In this document: one piece after another, positions 30,195 to 41,918 of the stretch
How the letters are laid out: every line of letters starts with the position of its first letter
Position numbering within the stretch: the first letter of the stretch is position 1
Program-made: the position numbers and the translations under genes
Notes under the pieces: model-generated
Databases searched by the model: none
What the model saw: only the letters and a program-made list of their open reading frames with translations
What the model was told of the DNA's origin: nothing
Source of the DNA: Aphelidium insulamus
Lineage: Eukaryota; Aphelidiomycota; Aphelidea; Aphelidiaceae
DNA length: 64,000 bases
NCBI GenBank assembly: GCA_036784855.1
Contig: JAZDSV010000004.1
Span: forward strand, 62,001-126,000
Reading direction: 5' to 3'

Positions 30195-33100
30195 TCAAGA
30201 TTTGCCGCGCTGAACGGTGGCGCATAGTTTCCTGTGCCGCAGAATCTGCACGGGAGTGTAGGCAGGAAATGTCTTGCGGCACGTCGGACAATTGAACTGT
30301 CTGCCGCCGACAACGTTGCCAGCGCTGGCTGCCGTCATGCCCATCGCCGTGCTCACTGCAGGTGCAACGCTCTTGGTTGCCTAAATTTATCATTGTTCTA
30401 AAGATTTCAGCACAAAGCTAACAACGCACCTGTGTATCAACGGCAGTGGCAGAAGACTCGGCCACGGCAGCCTTAAAGTGTAGGGCGGTGCAGTCAGTGG
30501 CCAGGTGCCGCTCCTTCTCCACCGTGGTCACCATCCACGCCTTGTGACAGTGCGGACACTCCCACACGGTCCGCATCGTCCTCCTGGCTCCGATTGTTGG
30601 CTGGGCACCGGCTGGCAATTGCAGAGGGGCCGCCGTGGTAGCGGTGCTCGCAGCTGCTGTGGCACTTGGTGCCATTGGCTTGTTATTGTCTGTGCCATCT
30701 TGCCCGTCTGTCAAGCGCTTGATAATTGGCAACCCGCCAAACATCGACGTGGGGTACTGCACAGTGCCGTACAGGAGATACGGTGTGATGAAAACGCCGT
30801 ATTTCGGTCGAGTGGTGGTGCCAATGTCTGCTTCTGGTGGGAATCCCGCATGCTCCAGCTGATCGGGGTCCGGCTCCGGGAACACCGTCTGCAGGTCCTC
30901 GTGCCGCATGGTGTCCACGCTGTAGACCACCTGCTGGCCTTCGAGCCACTCGTCGACCGTCAGGAACTCTTCAAGGCGGCGCATAAACTCGCGCGCATCT
31001 CGCCGCTGCTCGTAGTGATCCGAATCCGCCAGCGCCTCCAGTGCCCGGCTCCCCATTGTTTCAGCGTTGTTGCTGGCAGAAGCCTTCACCGCCGAGTGTG
31101 CGTGGTGGAGAGGTTTCAGCTCTGAGGGCATGCGCGCCACCAAGCCGTGATCTGATGAGAGCGAGTAGGGAAGTGGTCTGTCGGAACCGGCAATACCGCC
31201 CGGGAACTGGAGTCCGCGCTGTCTGCCGCCCTTGTTCTGCACCAGCTGCCTGGCCATCAACCGTCCCCACATTGTGCCTATAAGTAGTTGTTAATTAAAC
31301 AGATACAAAAACATTTACTTACGCAATTCCACGGCGCGCGACAAGACAGTGCCGGCAGCGTGAGTCACTGCGGCTTGGAGTCCGCTCTCCGACTTGGCCA
31401 GGTAGCGATTGCGGTGCCGGAACTCCACCACCACCCAGTCGTCCACCACCACCATGGACAGGTCGGCGTTGGTGTCGATGCTGTGACCAAAGAGGAGCGC
31501 GGTCTGCAGCGAGGGCACACGCAGCAGATTCAGCAAGTACGGCTTGTTGGTCTCCAGGATCTGCAAGTAGCACAGGAACTCGGGTGTCTGCGCCGACAGC
31601 TTGTTGTTGTTGTTACTGTCCTTGGCCTCGCCCGCCGTCTTACCGCCATTGCCGCCATTGGATTTACCTTTACCCTTGGCCAGCAGCGTGTGCTCCGGCT
31701 CCTCGGCATTCACAATGTCCACATCGCCTTCCAGCGCCGCGTTGAAGAATGTATTCACCGCCGTGGTCTTGGAGTCCGCGGTGCCGCCTTTGCCCTTGAC
31801 GGGCCGCTGCTTGGCATTCACAAAGTCCGGGTTGGAGCAGAATATCGAGGTGGGGTGCAGCACGACAAACTTCTTGAGCCGCGTGTGGTACACCTGGTCC
31901 TGCAGCCGTCTACTGGCGTTGCCCTCGTCGGGAATGGCCAGGTTGGGGTACAGCCCGCTGCAGATGATCATCTTCAGTACGTTCATCTTCTTGGCCGGGA
32001 GGGAGGCGGGCCGGTACTTGTACAGGCGCTGATACAGCTGTGTCACATCGTGCTTCACACTGAACTCCAGCGCGTGGATGTCCTCGGCGTCGTCCTCGTC
32101 GTGCGGATCGCCGCCGCCGCCGCCGTCCAAATCGTCAAACACTTTGAGCACTTTGCGTCGGCGCTGCGCATTTGATTTGTCGTGCTTGCTGCGCTGGTAC
32201 TTGGCAAACGATTCCACGTCGCGTTGGCGGCGTGGCGGTGGCCGTTTCCGTTGACCGTCTGGCCCCGGCTGCTGCCACTCCACGTCTTCCTGGTCCAGCT
32301 GGACGCCCAGGTGGGTTTCGAGGATGCGTCGGAACTGCTCCACCAGCTTCACTATTTCGTACAGCCGCTGCTCCTCCACGCCGTGGCGCAGACACCACTT
32401 GCGCGACGACTGCTCGTACTTCTCCGCCTTGACCTGCACCCACTCCTGGAACAGGTTGAGCAGGGTGAACGGGTCGCCGTGCGGACTGTCAAACAGGCGC
32501 CGGTTCTGCATGATCTCCGAGTCGGCATCCGGCGCCAGGCGCATGAACGGCGACTGCACCGTCAGCCCGGCGGCAATGATGATCACCGGCTCAATGAGGT
32601 CGAAGGCGGCGCCGAGTATCAGCATCTTGCCCAGGATGACGTCGACGGGCAGCAGGGAGAGCGTGTGGCCCAGCAGTGTGAGCTGCTCCTGGAAATCCAG
32701 GGCGCCCAGGTTCTGCAGCAGTTTGATGGACTGTTCCAGGTGGGCGCGCGGCGGCGCTTCCACAAATGGGAATTCCCTCGGATCCCCCAGATCGAGAGCC
32801 TTGGTCTGCAGCACAATCTGCTCCAGCGGTCCCCTGCACTATGTTACTACCATGTTTCTATAATAATACAGCACCAGATCTACCTGAGTATCTCCGGGAT
32901 GGTGAAGTCATTCAGGTTGTCAAACTCGCGCTCCGAGTACAGGCGAAAGCAGTGTCCAGGTCCTGTTCGTCCGGCACGCCCCGTGCGCTGCTTCCCACTG
33001 GCCTTGGATATCCAGAACTCGGACAGCCGGCTCAGATTGCACGCATAGTCATAATCGATCTCCTTGACGCGCCCCGAGTCGATGATGAACCTGATGCCGT

Positions 33101-34747
33101 CAATGGTGACACTCGTCTCGGCAATATTCGTGGACAGTATGCACTTGCGCACTCCCGCCGGCGCCACATCAAACACTCTGTCCTGCTCATCGATGGACAG
33201 CGAGCTGTGCAACTGCATTACATGTAGGTAAATTAGATATGATTGTAACACAAAAATCGCACCTTCAGGACAATCCAACGGCGACTCTCGGCAGCGTATG
33301 TCTGGATGGCATCGGCGAGGGCGGTGATCTCGTTGATGCCGCTCACGAATATGAGCAGATCGCCGCGCTCCGTGCACGGATACTGCTTGTCCAGCTCTTG
33401 CATGATGTCCACATACGGCTTGGGGTCCAGCTTGGCGGCGCGGGCGGGAATCGACTCCTTCAGCCCGCTGTTGCGGCGCTGTTCCACCAGCTGCTCGTCC
33501 ACCAGGTTCAGGTCGCCCTCCTCATCCAGCGGCACATACTCCACCTCCACGGGGAACGTGCGGCCCGGCACCTCGATCAGCGGCGCCCCGTCAAAGTATG
33601 TGGAGAATAGTTCGGCGTTGATTGTGGCCGACATGAGCACCAACTTCAGCTCGGGCCGGTTCACAAGCACCTGCTTCAGGATGCCCAGCAGGAAGTCGCC
33701 CATGGCATGCCGCTCATGCACCTCGTCCACCACAATGATGTCGTACTGCGACAGTACCGGGTCGCCGCCAAACAGCCGCAGCAGCACGCCCTCCGTCAGG
33801 AAGAGCACGCGGGTCATGGCGGACTGCGTGCCCTCGAACCGGATCTGGTAGGCCACCTCGGAGCCGTACACGCTGGCCGTCTCGTATGCCACGCGCTTGG
33901 CCAGTGAAATGCAGGCAATGCGGCGTGGCTGCGTGCAGGCCACCTTTTGGAACCCGGCCTCCATCAAGTACTGCGGCACCTGTGTCGACTTGCCCGCTCC
34001 GGTGTCTATATACATACATGTATATATATATATATATATAGGCTTTCATTTGTACTTGCCGGCAGCAACGATGGTGACCTGGTTGGCCATGACAGTGTCG
34101 ATTATGCGCTGGCGGAACGCGTAGATGGGCAGCTGTTGACGAGCGGCGTTGATGCGCGTACGCAGCACCGTCATGCGCTTCTCCTTGAAGGCGTGGTAGA
34201 GGGTGAGCACGCGTTGCAGCAGCTCTTCATCCCGCGACCGGGGCGGTGTGAACAGAGCGTCGGCGGTGATGGCTGCTCCATCTCGCGATGCAGCTGCAGT
34301 GGCCAGGGTGGGCAGCCACGGTGAGGCGAAGGCCAGTTCGGCCGCCTGCATCGCATCTGTGGCGGCAGTGGCGGCTATTAGCGATGGTGGTGGAGGCGAC
34401 GCGTCGGCGACCTTGTGCAGCAGGTAGCGCTCGTAGAAGGCGCGAAACTCGGCATACTCGGACGTGTACTTTTTCACCGGGGACTCGCGTAGCTGAAAGT
34501 ACCGCCGGTCCAGCTCCTGTGGCCAGGGCGGCGGTGGTTCCACGGGCGCTGATGGAGGCTCTCCACGTTTTCCACCACTTGCCGACGGGGCTGGACGCGT
34601 CGAGGCTCCACCACGCCCATCAGTAGCACCACCACCACCACCACCACCGCCACTGTCCCCATACCCGCCATCCACCGCATCATCTCCACCACCGCCAACA
34701 ACCAGGCGCACGGTTCCATCTGGATTGTAGGCAAATGATGTGGCCAT
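30195..34747 (-). CDS. DHX34: DEAH-box RNA helicase DHX34
   Basis: Six exons (34747-34060, 34005-33263, 33212-32884, 32833-31323, 31277-30430, 30380-30195) give 1434 residues. Motif I is [14 protein letters not shown], followed by [25 protein letters not shown] (motif II), LMSATIN (III), [18 protein letters not shown] and [18 protein letters not shown] (VI). Order and wording follow human DHX34 closely (WVVLPLHSALS there, WIVLKLHSSLS here; then [14 protein letters not shown]). DHX34 acts in nonsense-mediated decay. The C-terminus has two Cys/His clusters, [14 protein letters not shown] and [13 protein letters not shown]. Intron 1 (34006-34059) needs a GC donor (GCAAGTAC) to join Walker A in frame and contains a long TA run. 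Confidence 0.93.
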
Positions 34748-35317
34748 GCTAATTGACTGCAATGGTGTCGCTGTAAATCAACATATTCAACACCACTTGT
34801 ACAAGAAGGCCCGTCATCACTTGGCGGTTGCACCAAGTTCGACATGATGGTATTTCCAGCTGGAAGGAGCGATATAAATGGCTCGGTGGCGTGCCACGAT
34901 ATTTAGGTGGACACGCCTCCGGGAGAACTTATCAAAGGGCGTGCCTACTCAATGATTTGCACAATCTTCACATCCCACATCTTCGAGTTGCCATTTGGAC
35001 GATAATCATCTATCTGCATATACACTACATCATCTTCTGCCTCGTTCTACGACGAACAAAGTTCTACCAATAAATTTCCACTGATATTGCGGCAGATGCA
35101 GTACATAAAGCTTCCAGAAGAAAAAGTGTATATTGTTTAACATGAGGCGTGCAGATGAGAAAGCACCAGGGTGATAACGCGTCCATGTTGTATATGCCAT
35201 TAAAGCTCCAGTAGTAATTTTCTCGGCTTTGTATGTAAATAGATACATGCATGCACACATTAAGCGCGCTCTTCAGTAGTTCATTGTTAATACATATACA
35301 GCTGGCACTTTCATAAC
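34748..35317. other. Divergent intergenic region, DHX34 and importin-9
   Basis: About 570 bp. One plus-strand frame is open from about 34828 to a TAA at 35071 and predicts a hydrophobic segment (TIIIYLHIHYIIFCLVL), ending at CAATAAATT like the small secreted gene at 3918. It has no ATG and no homology I recognise, so I do not call it a gene. No CCAAT box seen. Confidence 0.35.
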
Positions 35318-38300
35318 ATGACAATCTGCCAGGCACCCGAAGCACCAAGCAGCACCGGCACACATCCAGACACTGGCCTGGTGGTCAAGTGGCTGCAGGG
35401 ATGCCTGTCTGCCGATAACGACTTGCGACACGCATGCCAGCTGCGGCTTCTTGGCCGTGCCGCCGCCGACAATGCCACTCAACCCGGTATGTGTATGCGC
35501 ATAACACATTGACGACAACATCTGAATAACACTTCTGCACAGCCGGCAACGGTCTGGTGACGGTGGTGTGTGGCGGTGACTACGCGTTGTCGTGCCGGCA
35601 GATGGCGTGCACCCTGCTCAAGAACGCCTACATCCAGGACGGACTGTGGGCCGGCACCGATGCCCGGGTACACTTAACATATGTACTAGACAAAACCTAT
35701 AGCGACGTCCTGTAGACCAGAATGGCGTGGAAGGGGCAGCTGGTTAACGCGGTGCTGCATGAACAGTCGCGGCCAATGCGCCTGCTGATCGCCTCCCTGA
35801 TTGCCAAGATTGTTCATGAGGGTATATATTGTAACTGTTATGCGTTGCAGACACAATTTCACATTATATGTAGACTGGCCAGAGGAGTGGCCCGGCCTTA
35901 TGGAACAGCTGGTGTCTGTTTTGTCTACGGCACTCGGCGCAATCAATAACCTTCAAAGCACAGTTCAAGCGCAGATTGCGATCCACGCCGTCTTGACAAT
36001 TCTAGCTGGTTAGTTTGTAATGGTTTAAGACACACAATATTTACGGGAAGATATGATGTCGGATGATGTGTCGGAACAGCAGCTGCCGCTCATACTTCAG
36101 CATTTGGTCCCGCAACTGATCACGGTTATCGGCACTCTTAATGTAAGACTGAGTGTAACTGGCGGCCATGTATGTATTATCATTAAATATCAGCATAGTT
36201 GCCCGCGGAGCTGGGTAGTGATGCCTTGTCTATATACAGCGATGCAGTGGTTTTGCTTGCCGCCGTAAAGGACAACTATCCACTGGCTGCCGAGACGTTT
36301 ATTTCGCCTGGTTTGCCTTCGCTACTACAGCATATTGCCAGCCATTTGTCGGATGTCGGAACGATGGACTTGGCAACTACTTTGCAGTTAAAGACTAGTG
36401 GAATAGCGGTACTGTCAATCTACATTGAGTGCATCATTGACAGATAACATTGCAGGCGATTACAACGCTGATGCAACACTTTCCACAAATGCTCTTCCAA
36501 CACTTGAATAATGAATGGGCTGATCTCTTGTGCAACCAATTAACAAGTTTGTACCAACTATACGAAGCACGAATTTTGGCGTTGTCAAGTGACGATGATA
36601 ATGATGTTGACGGTGATGAATGGCTTATAGCGGTTACAGAGTTCACGGCGGCTCTCGCAGAGTATTTCCAACTGTTTTCTAAACGTGCCAGTGGCCGTCG
36701 ATACTTGCTGCCCGATACAGTTGGCGAAAGTGGTTCCCCGCTGCATCGCCTCATTGTGGAAGCCATTCTACTCGCGCAACTTCCTGCTTCTCCAGCGCTT
36801 GGATATCTGAGTGATAATGTCGGCGTTTACTTGCGCGAAGCTAGTGATTCTATGAATCTCGATGATGGCGAGACCGGTGCCGATGTGCGATCAATTGCCA
36901 TTTGTGGTTTGCTGGGTGGTATGCTAGGCAATAGCTGCTCTGGTTTAAGGGCAGTGCAAACTCTTTGCCACGCTATCTCGTGGCTGTTACAGCAGCCGTC
37001 TGGCTCACTGGCGGATTCGGCTCTGCGACGACAGGAAGCATGCCTGTTTGTACTCGGCGCGCTAAAGAGCCGACTTGGCAACAGTGACAACGAAGGAGTG
37101 ATGGACAGCTTGCTTCAGTCCATTGTTGAACAATCACTAACCACGTCCGCTTCTGGTCAGAGTGCCGCTGCAACCATACTAAATGCTCGCGCATGGTGGT
37201 CTGTGGGACAGATAGCTGAAGCGGTATCCCTCACATGCCTGCGTGAATACCTTGCTCGTGCGCTTGGAACACTGGCTGACGAGGATGCGGCGGAGGCGGT
37301 ACGGCTCTCTGCGGCGCATGCTGTCCTTAAATTTCTGCGGACCGGACGTTTGCAGAACACTGCGGACGCTGCGTCTATGCTGCATGAGTGCACTGCCCCT
37401 CTGGTTCGCAGTCTCTCGAAACTGTTGCTGCATATTGTAGGCGGTAGTGGCGATGACGATGGCGATGACGATGATGACGGCATTCAACAATTCATGGTTA
37501 ATAGGTTGGTGAGTGCGCTACGAGTGCTGCCTACTGAAGCCGTGTGCGGTTCGGCTTTGGAATGCCTGGTGCCGATGCTTGCTGCAGCTCCGTGGCAATT
37601 TATTCGTCAGTCCCGCCAGCTCGTTGTCTCTTTATGCGCCCTACACAGCACTGTCTACGCTTCCGTACTAGAGACACTATTGCCAAAGTGCATGAACATT
37701 CTCACAAGTAATGACTTCGTCGAGTTCTTGGATGTTTCGCTGGATAACTTGACGATTCTGGTCCAGAATTGCAGTGGTGACTCGCAGCAGCTGGCTCTGT
37801 TGTGTGGTGACAATGTGTTTGGTGCTGCACTCGGCTGTCTCATGCAGCCACAATTGAATTCAGGTGAGTAAATGGTTGAGTGTGTGTGGATACATCTAAC
37901 CATGGCAGATATCGTGGAAGCTGGCGTGGCGATGTGTTCTGCAGTGTTGAAGCAGTGCTGCCGTGTTAATAATGGCAATTTGGATAAGCTGTCTCAGCAC
38001 TCGCCAATAGCATACGAGCGCCTAGTACAGTTTGCAGTGCGACTGTTGATGGACACAGAACTCGATACGGACTTGAAATGTGCCGGCAGCCTGTTTGGTC
38101 CGTTACTGCTGTCCATGGCACAATTGCCGGGCGACTCAGCACAACAGTTGGTGGCGGCTCTTGTTCGGCGCGCAGTCACTTCGACGTCGCCCACCGCCAT
38201 ACAGACGCTGCTGACAGTGCTTTTGCGTTGTTGGATCGGCGCGGCTCCACGACAAGCAGTCGATTATTTGGCGCAGATGGGTGCAGAGAGCGGCGATGGA

Positions 38301-39043
38301 GTTGGACTGTGCGCCATGCTTCGACTCTGGGCAGACAATGCCGACTCTTTCCACGGATTCGCCGCGCCTCACGTCAGGTACAGTTACATCTCTTCAATGT
38401 GTTCTCTAATTAAACTTTACGTGTCAGCACATTGGCACTGTGCACACTGTTACTGGCCGAAGCCGAGGTGGATGGCGGCAGGCGTCTGATGCAAGTGCAA
38501 GTTCGCGGCCAACTTATCGTACGTCCCGAACTTGCTGGTGTAATCATGACGAGATCACGTGCTCGTCGCACACCCGATGAGTGGACCAGCGAGGCGTTCC
38601 CCGTCAAGGCGTTCAAGCTTCTGCTTGCAGATTTGAGCCGCCAGGAAACAGATGGACAGACTGGCGACGTCGGTGTCGATGTGGGAGATGATGCAGATAC
38701 AGACAGCGACATGGAGGAGTGGGAAGATGAAGGTGATGCTGTGGCGGTCTCTGCCCCTGCCTGCGGCCCAGACAGTTTGCCATTGCAATCAAATGGCACT
38801 CCAACTGATGATGATATGGATTCCTGGGTGAAATGGGATCCAGACTTTTGCAAACTGGACCGCACGGTAGGAATTTAACTTTTACTCAACTCTGTGATAA
38901 ATGTGAAGGCCGTGACGGTGAATTGCATCCGTTCTCTGCTGACAAATGATATGTATGGCATACGATCTGGACTGCAGAGCGGCGCTGTGTCCCTCGGCAG
39001 CGCTTCTGAGCGTCTTGTGCGCTCAATAATGGGGCTAGCATGA
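35318..39043 (+). CDS. Importin-9 (IPO9/Kap114-like) nuclear import receptor
   Basis: Ten exons (35318-35486, 35543-35667, 35716-35821, 35874-36008, 36051-36142, 36199-36408, 36456-37863, 37909-38377, 38428-38866, 38909-39043) give 1095 residues, close to human IPO9 (1041). The N-terminus has the importin-beta pattern (ACQLRLLGRAA, ACTLLKNAY). VHEDWPEEWPGLMEQLV is the conserved block after HEAT repeat 3. The middle exons are helical HEAT repeats with acidic inserts (SSDDDNDVDGDEW). The end has DMEEWEDEGD, like the acidic loop before the last repeats of IPO9. IPO9 carries histones H2A-H2B, actin and ribosomal proteins into the nucleus. Subfamily choice rests on these blocks; another importin-beta member is possible. 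All nine introns are GT-AG. Confidence 0.82.
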
Positions 39044-39183
39044 TAGTAGTTATTTCACATAATAAACAGATTTGCTTCTTGATACTTTTTGATATAATGC
39101 CAGCAATGTAAATATGTATGCGGCAGAGATATTTATGAAGCCATCAGCCGAGTAAACTACAATACACACACACACACATAATA

Positions 39184-39636
39184 ATGTGGAATCCATTTGG
39201 CACACTGGCAAGGCGACTATCGTGCACTGGCACACTAGTGCTCTCTCTCCCATATAATCTGATACCTGTTTGGCAGGACTTTGAGGGCCAGTGGCTGGCA
39301 GAGCGCATCAGCCATGTGATGATGACCCTGACGGCGGTATGCGAGATGTGCTCCACAACTGCTAATACTCCAATACTTGTGCGCGGTGCAGATTGCCGCC
39401 ATAGTCGCTCCGTTCATCACCGACAATGTGTCCAGTCTGTGGAAGGCACTACTGGTGGGCACGGTCCTCACATGCGTGGTGCGCACTGTGCTGTGTCAAT
39501 GTGGTGTCAATGTAGTTCATCTGTGCAGGCAACACTGCCCAGCTGGCCATTCTACAACCGGCACCCGCTCAACTGGCGACCGGCCCGCGACTCCAAAACC
39601 GCCGCCGCCGCCGCCAACTCCAAGAAGCAAAAGTAG
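39184..39636 (+). CDS. SPCS1: Signal peptidase complex subunit 1 (SPC12)
   Basis: Three exons (39184-39336, 39392-39478, 39529-39636) give 115 residues. DFEGQWLAERISHV matches the DYKGQKLAEQ block of SPCS1. Two membrane segments follow, and then TLPSWPFYNRHPLNWRPA against TLPPWPIYRRHPLKWLPV in human SPCS1, ending in a Lys-rich tail. It is a small non-catalytic ER membrane subunit of the complex that removes signal peptides, which suits a genome rich in secreted proteins. The first 30 residues are not conserved. A GC-AG intron of 69 bp (GCAAGG to GGCAG) could remove most of them in frame, but the open frame also works. Confidence 0.88.
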   Translation: MWNPFGTLARRLSCTGTLVLSLPYNLIPVWQDFEGQWLAERISHVMMTLTAVCEMCSTTANTPILVRGADCRHSRSVHHRQCVQSVEGTTGGHGPHMRGAHCAVSMWCQCSSSVQATLPSWPFYNRHPLNWRPARDSKTAAAAANSKKQK

Positions 39637-39921
39637 TGAGATGAAGTTGCTGGAATATAGTTTGTGTATGAATTTTACATGGGCGGTGGATCTTGCAATT
39701 TCTGGCGTGCTTTAATACAGAGCCTACATTAACTTGTACACCTCTGCCGCAGAGGGTAACACATATTTTGTGCTGCCGCTCTGGACTCTGAAAAAAAGAT
39801 TCACTCTGTGGATGCATTGTATAGCCGCTATACCGCTTAGTGCAATGCTTAAGGAGACTGATCAACAGAGACACACAGTCAACACACCGTCACTCACACA
39901 CAAAGAGATCAACAATCAGCG

Positions 39922-41743
39922 ATGCCCGACACAACCGCTCAACAGCAGCAACAGCAGCAGCAGACCATCAGCCCCGTGGATGGCTCCGTGTGTGTCACTC
40001 GCCCGCTGGCCACTGCCACAGAGGCGTTTACCATGCTGGACACGGCGGCCGTGGCGCAGCGTGCGTGGAAGGCCGTGCCGCTCAAACAGCGGTGCGACAT
40101 TGTGCTCGGCATGGTGCAGGCCATGGAGCAGCAGGCGGATGATATCGGCCGTGAGATCACTCTGCAGATGGGCCGGTGTGTGCGGGCGTGTGATGTGGCT
40201 GTGTGGCTGAGTATCTAAATTCTGACCATAGACCTATTCGATACACACGCAACGAGGTGGTCAAAGGGTTCGCGGAGCGGGCACGCTACATGGTGTCCAT
40301 AGCCGCCGATGCTCTGCGTGACCATCACCCAGCCGCTCAGCAACCCGGTGTCAAGGTGGACATATCGTATAATTGTGCATCGTAACTTATCTGACAGCGC
40401 TACATTAAACGAGAACCGCTTGGAGTGGTGCTGGTCATTCCGGCGTGGAACTACCCGCTGCTGACTGCTGTTAATGGCATTGTGCCCGCCGTTCTTGCCG
40501 GCACGTTTTGTCACATATTTTCATTGGGATTATCCACTCATTATTGCAGGCAATGCCGTGCTGTTGAAACACAGCCAGCAGACACCGCTGTGTGCCGAGA
40601 GGATCTTTGCTGCGTTCCAGACGGCGGGCTTGCCGGCCAACGTGTTCCAGTTTGTGCACATGTCACACTCGGTCACCGACCAGGTCATTCGGCACCCACT
40701 CACTGCATTTGTCAACTTTACCGGCTCGGTCGGCGGTGGCCGTAGTGTCCAGGCATCTGCCACTGCCGAAAAGTTCATCAGTGAGCTTATTATTATAATT
40801 ATGTATATACCCTGCAGCACATAATTCCATTAGCATGCGGACTGGAGCTGGGCGGCAAAGATCCGGCCTACGTGTGTGCCGATGCCAATTTGGCCGATGC
40901 CGTGGAGAATCTGGTGGACGGTGCCATGTTCAACAGTGGTCAGTGCTGCTGTGGCATTGAACGGATCTACGTGGACGCTGCCGTGTATGATCGCTTTGTG
41001 GAGGATTTCGTGGCCCTGACAAAGGTGACAGTCACTGGTATTTAGCTCTCTTTATAACGAGTATATGTTCAGAAATATGTGTTGGGCAACCCGCTGGACA
41101 AGGAAACTACGCTGGGTCCGATGGTCAAAGTATCTGCTGCCACGCTGGTCCGTGAACACATTGCTGATGCCGGTATGTATGTCGGTTATCTGGTGTCAAC
41201 GAATGTGTGATTAATAATGATGCAAAGTGGCCAAGGGCGCCAAAGCCCTTATCGACCCTAAATTGTTCCCGATGGACAGGGAGGGCACGGCGTATCTGGC
41301 ACCACAAGTACTGGTCAACGTGAATCACTCCATGAAGGTTATGGTGGAGGAGACATTCGGTCCGGTGGTGGGAATAATGAAGGTCGAGTCTGAGGACGAG
41401 GCCGTGCGTCTCATGAACGACAGTGAATATGGGTACTGTGCATTGCCATTGAAGACTTTAAGTGACAATAATCTACGTAGGCTTACGGCCGCAGTGTGGA
41501 CTCAGGATCAGGCCAAGGCCATTCGCATCGGAGAGCGGCAAGTGTGTCTAGTACAGTGTGCGTTTTCCTAACTCGTGATCTAGAATTGAGACTGGAACGG
41601 TGTTCCAGAACCGTTGTGATTATGTGGACCCGTCGTTGGCGTGGACCGGTGTCAAGAACACTGGTTATGGCTGCACGCTGTCCGAATTTGGGTTCTACCA
41701 ACTCACTCGTCCCAAGTCCTACCACCTCAAGACTATTACGTAG
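39922..41743 (+). CDS. Aldehyde dehydrogenase superfamily enzyme
   Basis: Nine exons (39922-40175, 40232-40355, 40398-40500, 40550-40780, 40834-41024, 41073-41172, 41228-41432, 41481-41541, 41591-41743) give 473 residues, the usual family length. After a Gln run come KREPLGVVLVIPAWNYPLL (cofactor site Asn), FTGSVGGGRSV, CGLELGGKDPAYV (general-base Glu) and NSGQCCCGIERIYV (catalytic Cys). VEETFGPVVGIMKV follows, and a C-terminal WTGVKNTGYG. It oxidises an aldehyde with NAD(P)+; the substrate is unknown. Intron 3 (40501-40549) requires a GC donor (GCACGT) to keep VLAGNAVLLKH in frame. No targeting signal is evident, so it is probably cytosolic. Confidence 0.92.
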
Positions 41744-41918
41744 TGGTCAACTGTGGTCACAATAGTAAAACAGAAATACATAATTGCTTCGTTCCACGGT
41801 TGTCTTCACTGTTTCAATGAACATGTAAAACTATAGCCTTAACCGACCTAAACCGAAGCGCCTCCAAATGATTCCACGCAATTCCAACACACCGTCCCGA
41901 AGAAAAACAAAACCGCCA

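Noticed and set aside
31288-33048. Two long plus-strand open frames (about 290 codons each)
   Set aside because: Antisense to the DHX34 helicase exons, which have full motif support.
34006-34059. TA repeat as a separate microsatellite element
   Set aside because: It lies inside a 54-bp DHX34 intron; a similar run lies in the 2580-2629 intron. Simple intronic sequence.
39208-39276. A 69-bp GC-AG intron in SPCS1
   Set aside because: It would be in frame and shorten an unconserved N-terminus, but the open frame works without it, so I did not count it among the GC introns.
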